A model generated the notes under the pieces. That model made no database searches. It was given only the letters and a program-made list of their open reading frames with translations, and had not been told where the DNA came from. Positions 6,161 to 11,512 of a DNA stretch of 11,512 bases are shown here, one piece after another (positions within the stretch are counted from its first letter, which is position 1; each line of letters starts with the position of its first letter). The DNA is from a miscellaneous Crenarchaeota group-1 archaeon SG8-32-3 (GTDB taxonomy: Archaea > Thermoproteota > Bathyarchaeia > Bathyarchaeales > Bathycorpusculaceae): positions 1 to 11,512 of the forward strand of contig LFWV01000024.1 in the NCBI GenBank assembly GCA_001273335.1, written 5' to 3'. Position numbers and translations under genes: made by a program.

Positions 6161-7018
6161 CTATTGAAGCGACAGCCTCTTCCTTTGGAGAATCGCTTTC
6201 ACCGCTTTGATGAGCTCTTCGCACGCCACTCGTCTATCCTCCACGGAGCCATCAGTTTCCAAACCTCCAACTTTATTCTCCAGACTCCGCGTCTGCGCGA
6301 TGACCTCTTGTTTCTTTTTCTCATAGTCATCGTGGAGTTTTTCCTGCTTAACCTCGAACTCCTTAGCGACCGACTCAAGTTCGCTCTTAGCTGCATCCAA
6401 TTTCCGAGTTACATCAGCTACCTTTTGCGATTTAGCTCTTCTCGCGAAAGGACTGAAGACACTTGCTTTCGTTTGATTTGTCTCTTCAAGTTCTTCTTCG
6501 AGATCATGGACCTTGTGGGTTAAGCCTTTGACTTCACGTTTTCTTTCTAATGCCAGTTTCTGAGTTGCGCGGGTATATTCTGTATCAGTCTGAACAAGAA
6601 GATTATTCTGTTTCGCAAGCATCCGTGTAGCCTTTTCAAGAACAGCCTCCTCGCGTCGTCTCTCAGCAAGTTTAAGCTCTACGTCAACGATTACTTGTGA
6701 ACGTTCCTTCACGAACTCTTCGTCCACGTTCACGGCTGAATTCGACTCAAACTCGGAGAGAACGCTCTTCAGACTTAACAACCAATCTTCATAATACGGG
6801 CTGAACGGCGAAAACGCAAAAGTCTGACTCCCAAGGTTGCTCAGTCTGCCTAGAGTTTTCTCCACAACCTCCTCGAAAGTGGCAGACTCGCTATCCTTCA
6901 GAAGGTATTTTCCGCCAGAACGATGTTTCTTACCTTTCCGCTTAGCCTTCTCATGGTGCACTTTTCCGCGTCCTCGCCCAGTGCCACGCCGTGAACCACT
7001 TTGAGACCCGTAGCTCAT
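6161..7018 (-). CDS. Coiled-coil protein with Arg/Gly/Lys-rich basic N-terminal tail, function unknown
   Basis: 285 residues from ATG-7018, with a strong SD (GGGAGGG, 7032-7026) 7 nt upstream. Residues 1-36 are almost all S, G, R, K and H (SRRGTGRGRGK and KAKRKGKKHR), suited to binding nucleic acid. Residues 45-95 look globular, with F-S-P-F-S-P-Y-Y-E-D-W near 69-79. Residues about 105-180 and 198-250 are long charged heptad-like helices, parted by a short break with F-S-P-F-A-R-R (188-194). The C-terminus is a basic helix (KAVKAILQRKR). There is no signal peptide or membrane helix, so it is probably cytoplasmic. I do not recognise a named family; SMC-like coiled coils are similar in composition only, and no ATPase motifs are present. 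It has its own promoter-like site and terminator, so it is probably transcribed alone despite lying 87 bp after iorB. A structural, chromatin-associated or RNA-associated role is a guess. Confidence 0.8.
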   Translation of the reverse strand: MSYGSQSGSRRGTGRGRGKVHHEKAKRKGKKHRSGGKYLLKDSESATFEEVVEKTLGRLSNLGSQTFAFSPFSPYYEDWLLSLKSVLSEFESNSAVNVDEEFVKERSQVIVDVELKLAERRREEAVLEKATRMLAKQNNLLVQTDTEYTRATQKLALERKREVKGLTHKVHDLEEELEETNQTKASVFSPFARRAKSQKVADVTRKLDAAKSELESVAKEFEVKQEKLHDDYEKKKQEVIAQTRSLENKVGGLETDGSVEDRRVACEELIKAVKAILQRKRLSLQ

Positions 7019-7025
7019 GAACAGA

Positions 7026-7032
7026 CCCTCCC
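7026..7032 (-). promoter_or_regulatory. Strong Shine-Dalgarno motif of the coiled-coil gene
   Basis: GGGAGGG with 7 nt to ATG-7018, the clearest SD in the window. It fixes the start and suggests efficient translation. Confidence 0.65.
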
Positions 7033-7062
7033 TGCTTTAAGGCTAACTAGGTAACAGCTTGA

Positions 7063-7070
7063 ATTTTAAG
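7063..7070 (-). promoter_or_regulatory. TATA-like box of the coiled-coil gene
   Basis: CTTAAAAT on the minus strand, centred about 48 nt before ATG-7018. Transcription from near 7040 would give a leader of about 20 nt holding the SD. Confidence 0.4.
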
Positions 7071-7105
7071 AGTTGCTGCCAAGCTCAAACCTCGTGTTCT
7101 GAAAG

Positions 7106-7747
7106 CTAAGGTAATGATCTGCAAGGAACAAGAGTGCAAAGCGAGTTGTGAGCGCTCTTCTTGCCTAAATCAAACGCTTTCAAGTTCTGCTCTATTGTCT
7201 TTTTTGGCACTGCTTCTGAGATGCTTTCTTTGATGGCTTTCTCGTCTACTTTAAAGGTTTCGAGCGCTGAGAGGCAACCCAAGAAAACCGTGTTCTCGGT
7301 TCGCACGTTCCCGCTTTCTTTTGCAAACTTCAAAGCGTCAACAACCGCAATGTTCTGCGTCCAACCCTTCAGCTTAGCAACAATGTCCTCAAGGGTTATG
7401 TATTTTGACCCTTTCTCAGTTATGAGGTTGGAGGTTTCAATCGGCGGATGCATAAGGCGCTTGTTCATAAGCACCACGCCGTCTTTCTTCAAATATTCTG
7501 CGTAACGTAACGTCTCAATCGCCTCAAGAGAGAGCAGAATGTCGGCTTCGCCATACGGAATCAACGGGGAAAACACGTCTTCACCTATCCGCAGATGTAC
7601 GGAGACAGCCCCACTTCTCTGGCTCAACCCGTACATCTCACCGGTTATTACTTTGACACCGCTTTTAGAGCAAGCGTTTCCTATAACAGTCGTCAGGAGC
7701 ACGAGCCCTTGTCCTCCGACGCCGCATATAAATATGTTCAGGCTCAT
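7106..7747 (-). CDS. iorB: Indolepyruvate:ferredoxin oxidoreductase, beta subunit
   Basis: 213 residues. This is the small subunit of the enzyme that oxidatively decarboxylates aryl pyruvates (indole-, phenyl- and hydroxyphenyl-pyruvate) to aryl-acetyl-CoA while reducing ferredoxin. It is homologous to the gamma domain of pyruvate:ferredoxin oxidoreductases. The N-terminus carries the family motif G9-V-G-G-Q-G14 after a beta strand, followed by G-E-M-Y-G-L-S-Q-R-S-G-A-V (36-48), which is highly conserved in IorB. Length is at the upper end of the usual size; the last 15 or so residues (S-A-H-N-S-L-C...) look like a non-conserved tail. ATG-7747 overlaps the iorA TGA by four bases (ATGA), so translation is coupled and the two subunits are made together. 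The protein is cytoplasmic. Confidence 0.93.
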   Translation of the reverse strand: MSLNIFICGVGGQGLVLLTTVIGNACSKSGVKVITGEMYGLSQRSGAVSVHLRIGEDVFSPLIPYGEADILLSLEAIETLRYAEYLKKDGVVLMNKRLMHPPIETSNLITEKGSKYITLEDIVAKLKGWTQNIAVVDALKFAKESGNVRTENTVFLGCLSALETFKVDEKAIKESISEAVPKKTIEQNLKAFDLGKKSAHNSLCTLVPCRSLP

Positions 7748-9645
7748 GCTTTCACCTCAGTTCGCTTCACTGAATGAATTGGACATAATCGAGAGCAGAC
7801 GGAACAGCCGTCGCAAAGTTCAGGCGATATCCGCGGTTGCCTGTCCTCGTCCAGATCGTACGCAGGGCAATAGAACGTTCGCAAGCAAACGTAGGGTCTC
7901 TTGCACATGTCCTTGTCCACGTAGAAAGGCACAATCTTTTCTCCTCGTCGCCTCTTGTTCCGATCGCCATAAAGCGCACACTCTCTTCGGCAAACCACCA
8001 CAGCAAGCCCGTCATAGTCAAGCGCTTTCCTAAACACTTCCACGTTGCCTCTAACATCATATGAATCCACAACCTCCACAAAATCTACCCCTATAGCTTT
8101 ACAAACGCCCTCGATGGATATCTTTTTGCCTTGCCTGCCGCCTGCCGTGAATTCGGTTGACGGATTATACTGCTGACCAGTCATAGCTGTCACGGAATTG
8201 TCCAAGATTAGCATGGTGAACTTGTTGCCGTTGTGAACCGCGTTGATAAGCGCAGGTATAGCCGCGTGAAAGAATGTTGAGTCACCAACAACCGCCACCA
8301 CTCGTTCTTCGATAACATGTGACATACCGTTTGCCACGCCTACCGAAGCCCCCATGCACAAGGAGCTGTCACCGCGAGATATAGGCGGGAAAATCCACAT
8401 GGAATAGCAGCCTATATCATTCGAGAAGTAATGCTTCTGACCCTTAGACTCTTGAATCTTCAACGCTTGGTTAAGCGCCACAAAAGTGCCTCTGTGCGGG
8501 CAGCCAGCGCAGAACGTTGGATACCGAACTGGAATAATATCCTTAAACTTCGAGGCTTCTTTAACGATAGCCTCGGCGCCAGCGTACTCCACACCCATAG
8601 CAGAAGCTATTCCACTAGCGACAACGTTCGGGTTGTACTCCCATGCCTCTGAGAAATCACCGGTTTTTTTCCCGAAAATCTCTAAGTTAGGATTAGCGCC
8701 TTTGGCGATGGCGCACAGTTCCTTCTCCAAGTACGGCGAAAGCTCCTCCACAACAACGACTTTCTTCAGGTCTTTAATGAAGTTCTTGATGGTGTTTTTG
8801 GGAAGCGGATACGTAGTGCCAAGCTTCAACACGTTAACCTTGTTTTGCAGCTTCAGCATCCTCAACGCCTCAAGCACATGCAAATACGAGACTGATGAAG
8901 TTATTATGCCAACATCTGAGTCAGCCTGCTTGGTGAAGTTAAATTCTGACTGATCGAACTCTTCCGCGAGCTTAGCCGTGCGCTCAAGCATTTTCAATTT
9001 CTTTCGCCGTGCAACCTCGCCCAAAGTAGTGTATTCCTCGTTAAGTTCTTTCCACTTAACCTTCTTGAATTCACTACGGTTCATTTCGTCTAGCTGTACT
9101 ATTCCGCTTTGATGGTTTACCCGCGTAACGGTGCGTATGAGCACGGGAACCCTATACTTCTCGGAGATTTCGAACGCTTTTTTCACCATGTCCTTGGCTT
9201 CTTGCGGCGAAGACGGCTCCATCATTGGTATATACGCATTGGGCCCGAAGAACCTACCATCCTGTTCCGACTGAGACGAGTGCGCGTGGGGGTCATCCGC
9301 CATAACAATAACCAAGCCGCCTTTGACGCCTGTGTAGCCGAGAACAAAAAGCGTGTCCGAAGCAACGTTTGTTCCAACGCTCTTCATAGCTGTTAGGCTT
9401 CTGACTCCCGCGAAAGCGGCGCCAGCGCAAATCTCAAGCGCTACTTTCTCGTTTGCAGCAATCTCCATCTGGTAATCAAAGTTGCCAAGCGCGTCTGCAA
9501 ATGTGTCCAAAACCTCCGATGTAGGCGCACCAGGGTAGAAAGCTACAACCTTCACGTCGGCCTCTAAAGCACCCCTAACGATTGCTTCATTGCCCAACAT
9601 GAAAGCTGCTTTCTTCTCTTCAGATATAACGTCCTTTATAACCAT
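7744..9645 (-). CDS. iorA: Indolepyruvate:ferredoxin oxidoreductase, alpha subunit
   Basis: 633 residues, the normal length for IorA, which fuses the TPP-dependent oxidoreductase domains with a ferredoxin-like tail. Domains in order: pyrimidine-binding domain (about 15-180; F-Y-P-G-A-P-T-S-E-V at 36-45, E-x-x-A at 61-64), a middle domain (about 245-330), the pyrophosphate-binding domain (about 375-550), with F-C379-A-G-C382-P-H-R-G-T and the TPP motif G454-D-S...L-D-N-S at 481-484, and a C-terminal Fe-S domain. The second cluster motif is intact (C611, C614, C617, C621-P). The first keeps C581, C587 and C593-P, but the Cys expected at 584 is Pro. Together with iorB (ATGA overlap) it channels aromatic amino-acid breakdown into ferredoxin reduction and aryl-acetyl-CoA, typical of peptide-fermenting archaea. 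No SD precedes ATG-9645. The aconitase gene ends 42 nt upstream on the same strand. Confidence 0.95.
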   Translation of the reverse strand: MVIKDVISEEKKAAFMLGNEAIVRGALEADVKVVAFYPGAPTSEVLDTFADALGNFDYQMEIAANEKVALEICAGAAFAGVRSLTAMKSVGTNVASDTLFVLGYTGVKGGLVIVMADDPHAHSSQSEQDGRFFGPNAYIPMMEPSSPQEAKDMVKKAFEISEKYRVPVLIRTVTRVNHQSGIVQLDEMNRSEFKKVKWKELNEEYTTLGEVARRKKLKMLERTAKLAEEFDQSEFNFTKQADSDVGIITSSVSYLHVLEALRMLKLQNKVNVLKLGTTYPLPKNTIKNFIKDLKKVVVVEELSPYLEKELCAIAKGANPNLEIFGKKTGDFSEAWEYNPNVVASGIASAMGVEYAGAEAIVKEASKFKDIIPVRYPTFCAGCPHRGTFVALNQALKIQESKGQKHYFSNDIGCYSMWIFPPISRGDSSLCMGASVGVANGMSHVIEERVVAVVGDSTFFHAAIPALINAVHNGNKFTMLILDNSVTAMTGQQYNPSTEFTAGGRQGKKISIEGVCKAIGVDFVEVVDSYDVRGNVEVFRKALDYDGLAVVVCRRECALYGDRNKRRRGEKIVPFYVDKDMCKRPYVCLRTFYCPAYDLDEDRQPRISPELCDGCSVCSRLCPIHSVKRTEVKA

Positions 9646-9664
9646 ACGTAAACATGCGTTTCAT

Positions 9665-9683
9665 CAGTAATAAGCATTAATAT
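9665..9683 (-). promoter_or_regulatory. AT-rich TATA-like region ahead of iorA
   Basis: In the 42-nt gap after the aconitase stop the minus strand has ATATTAAT (9683-9676) and CTTATTAC (9672-9665). Either is placed about 24-34 nt before ATG-9645, where a leaderless or nearly leaderless iorA transcript would start, in line with the missing SD. Read-through from the aconitase gene is the alternative. Confidence 0.25.
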
Positions 9684-9687
9684 GCAA

Positions 9688-11512
9688 CTAGTTTTCCACG
9701 TACTTAGCTTTTACAGCAGCCAACTTTCCGCCTGCCTTCAACAAGCTTTTCTCACGATCGCTGAGATCAAGCGTAACCCCGAACTCCTCGCTTTTCGCAG
9801 CGTTCTTCATGCATAAATTCCGTTGTAGCCCGTTCATGTTCAACTCCAACATATCTCCTTGAGCAACATTCGTGTAGTCCTGTTTGTCCGTGAAGGTCAA
9901 CGGGACAACACCGAAGTTAACGAGGTTAGCAAGATGTATTCGAGCAAAAGACTTGGCAATGACCGCTTTCACACCGAGATACTTTGGCGCCAAAGCAGCA
10001 TGCTCCCTAGAAGAACCTTGCCCATAGTTTTCACCGCCAACAATAAACCCGCCTCCCTTCGCCAGAGCTCTATTAGAAAAACTTGAATCGAAATAACAGA
10101 AAACGTGCTTGCTTATCTCTGGAATGTTACTTCGCAAAGACATGACTTCTGAACCACCTGGCAGAATATCATCAGTTGAAATGTTATCACCTGTCTTCAA
10201 CAAGACTTCACCCGCGAGCTTGTCTGGAATCGGCGGGAAACTGGGCAAAGGCTTGATGTTCGGACCACGTCTGACTTCCCCCATGAAAGGCTTATCCGGA
10301 AAGATGAACATGCTGTCCTCAACAATTACTTTCTCTGGCAACTTTACCTCTGGGTAGTCTCCTAGTTTTCGTGGGTCAATTATCTCCCCCTGGAGCGCCG
10401 CCGCCACCGCCGTCTCCGGACTAGCCAAATAGACCTGTGCGCTCTGCGTTCCTGATCTGCCCTTGAAGTTGCGGTTGAACGTTCTGATGGATACAGCTTC
10501 TGTTTGAGGTGCTTGCCCAATTCCGATGCATGGACCGCAACCGTTTTCAAGTATTCTGGCTCCTGCGCGGATGATATCCGCAAGCTCGCCGCTTGCAGCT
10601 AAATTCGCTAAAACCTGCCGCGACCCAGACGAAATAGTGAGGCTTACCTTGTCGCTGACTTTCTTGTCGTTCAGAAGCGCGGCAACCATTTTCAAGTCTC
10701 GAAGCGAAGAGTTGGTGCAGCTACCGATACAAACCTGGTCCACGGGTGTGCCTTCAACTTCACTTACCGCTTTAACGTTGTCTGGACTATGGGGCAACGC
10801 TATCAAAGGCTCAACCTCACCCAAATCTATTTCAAGGACCTCACTGTACTTCGCTTCTTCATCAGCCATAAGCTCAACCCACTCATCTGCTCTCCCTTGA
10901 CTTCTTAGAAACGTGTATGTCAATCCATCCGACGGGAAAATTGAAGTTGTTGCCCCTGTTTCCGTTCCCATGTTGGTTATCGTCGCCCTTTCGGGCACGC
11001 TTAGGGTTTTCACGCCTGAGCCAAAGTACTCCAAGATTCTGTTTACCCCGCCTTTCACACTTAACTTTCTCAGAACTTCCAATATCACGTCTTTTGCTGA
11101 AGCGAAAGGCGAAAGCGCCCCTGTTAACTTGACGCCCATGATACTAGGCATTTCCAGGTAGAATGGTTCGCCAGCCATAGCCGCGGCAACATCAAGTCCC
11201 CCAGCGCCTATAGCAATCATTCCCATGCCTCCTGCTGTGGGTGTGTGGCTGTCACTTCCCAGCAAAGTGTACCCAGGCCTAGAGAAGCGTTCCAGATGAA
11301 TCTGGTGACAGATACCGTTGCCTGGCCGCGAGAATACAATGCCGTATTTGGCTGCCACATCCTGCAAGTATCGGTGGTCGTCAGCGTTCCTGAAATCGTT
11401 CTGCAACATGTTATGGTCAACGAAGCTCAGGCTTAACTTGGTCTTAACTCTGGGGACGCCCATGGCTTCAAACTCAAGGTAAGCCAAGGTTCCAGTAGAA
11501 TCCTGCGTCAAA
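9688..11512 (-). CDS. acn: Aconitate hydratase (Aquifex-type, single chain), N-terminus beyond right edge
   Basis: 607 residues visible from the codon at 11511; the frame is open to the edge and begins inside a conserved stretch (T-Q-D-S-T-G-T-L-A-Y-L-E-F-E-A-M-G), so a short N-terminal part is missing and Leu-11511 is not the start. The enzyme interconverts citrate and isocitrate through a [4Fe-4S] cluster. Cluster Cys residues are seen in G-S-C265-T-N-S-S and G-C325-G-P-C328 (numbered from the first visible residue). Active-site parts are V-D-H-N (32-35), S-D-S-H-T-P-T-A-G-G (86-95) and the swivelling C-terminal domain with Y-G-Q-G-S-S-R-E-H-A (496-505). All domains are on one chain with the small C-terminal domain of about 170 residues, the short aconitase type rather than the separate large and small subunits of isopropylmalate isomerase. 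A homoaconitase-like substrate cannot be excluded. It probably serves the TCA pathway or glutamate synthesis. Confidence 0.9.
   Translation of the reverse strand, partial: LTQDSTGTLAYLEFEAMGVPRVKTKLSLSFVDHNMLQNDFRNADDHRYLQDVAAKYGIVFSRPGNGICHQIHLERFSRPGYTLLGSDSHTPTAGGMGMIAIGAGGLDVAAAMAGEPFYLEMPSIMGVKLTGALSPFASAKDVILEVLRKLSVKGGVNRILEYFGSGVKTLSVPERATITNMGTETGATTSIFPSDGLTYTFLRSQGRADEWVELMADEEAKYSEVLEIDLGEVEPLIALPHSPDNVKAVSEVEGTPVDQVCIGSCTNSSLRDLKMVAALLNDKKVSDKVSLTISSGSRQVLANLAASGELADIIRAGARILENGCGPCIGIGQAPQTEAVSIRTFNRNFKGRSGTQSAQVYLASPETAVAAALQGEIIDPRKLGDYPEVKLPEKVIVEDSMFIFPDKPFMGEVRRGPNIKPLPSFPPIPDKLAGEVLLKTGDNISTDDILPGGSEVMSLRSNIPEISKHVFCYFDSSFSNRALAKGGGFIVGGENYGQGSSREHAALAPKYLGVKAVIAKSFARIHLANLVNFGVVPLTFTDKQDYTNVAQGDMLELNMNGLQRNLCMKNAAKSEEFGVTLDLSDREKSLLKAGGKLAAVKAKYVEN

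Noticed and set aside
7539..8064. Plus-strand frames of up to 164 codons opposite iorB/iorA
   Set aside because: Antisense shadows of strongly supported genes with no family resemblance.
9109..9396. Plus-strand 95-codon frame opposite iorA
   Set aside because: Antisense to the well conserved N-terminal domain of IorA; Arg/His-rich shadow composition.
9653..9655. ATG ten bases upstream of the iorA start
   Set aside because: Out of frame with IorA and without an SD.
10526..10900. Plus-strand 124-codon frame opposite aconitase
   Set aside because: Ser-rich shadow of the conserved cluster-binding region of the aconitase gene.

Overview
The window looks archaeal. It carries an integral-membrane archaeosortase with its Cys/Arg/His triad, secreted proteins with archaeal C-terminal anchor signals, fused-subunit indolepyruvate:ferredoxin oxidoreductase genes (iorA, iorB), TATA-like boxes at the usual distance from starts, and Shine-Dalgarno motifs of the GGAG/GGTG type. 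The combination of a CBM9/DOMON-like secreted protein ending in V-P-E-G-F plus a transmembrane helix, IorAB and an Aquifex-type aconitase would suit a peptide-fermenting TACK archaeon, possibly Bathyarchaeia. That taxonomic guess is inference only.

Left part (about 1-6160), AT-rich by eye, is a cell-surface region. On the minus strand a PGF-pre-PGF-like protein with a C-terminal TPEPWW + transmembrane + basic tail (239-1030) is followed at once by an open frame that runs off the left edge (<1-222) and encodes a membrane protein. Divergently, on the plus strand, lie an archaeosortase (1206-2366), a possible 38-residue small ORF (2421-2537) and a large GT-C-like polytopic membrane protein (2539-4590). 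A gene-poor stretch (4591-5056) holds a possible decayed coding remnant. Convergent to it is a secreted beta-rich protein with a VPEGF-type C-terminal signal (5057-5857). The likely logic is surface-protein export, C-terminal processing by the archaeosortase, and glycan synthesis or transfer by the GT-C-like protein. Both secreted proteins carry several N-glycosylation sequons.

Right part (about 6161-11512), visibly richer in G+C, is all on the minus strand. It holds a coiled-coil protein with an Arg/Gly/Lys-rich N-terminal tail (6161-7018) that has its own promoter, SD and hairpin terminator; the iorA-iorB pair joined by an ATGA overlap (9645-7106); and the 3' part of an aconitase gene running off the right edge (9688->11512). 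These are central metabolism: oxidative decarboxylation of aryl pyruvates from aromatic amino acids to aryl-acetyl-CoA plus reduced ferredoxin, and citrate/isocitrate isomerisation.

No tRNA, rRNA, CRISPR array, insertion sequence or integrase was recognised. The items most worth following up are the archaeosortase with two differently worded candidate substrates close by, the edge ORF behind the TPEPWW protein, and a Cys-to-Pro change in the first Fe-S motif of IorA.
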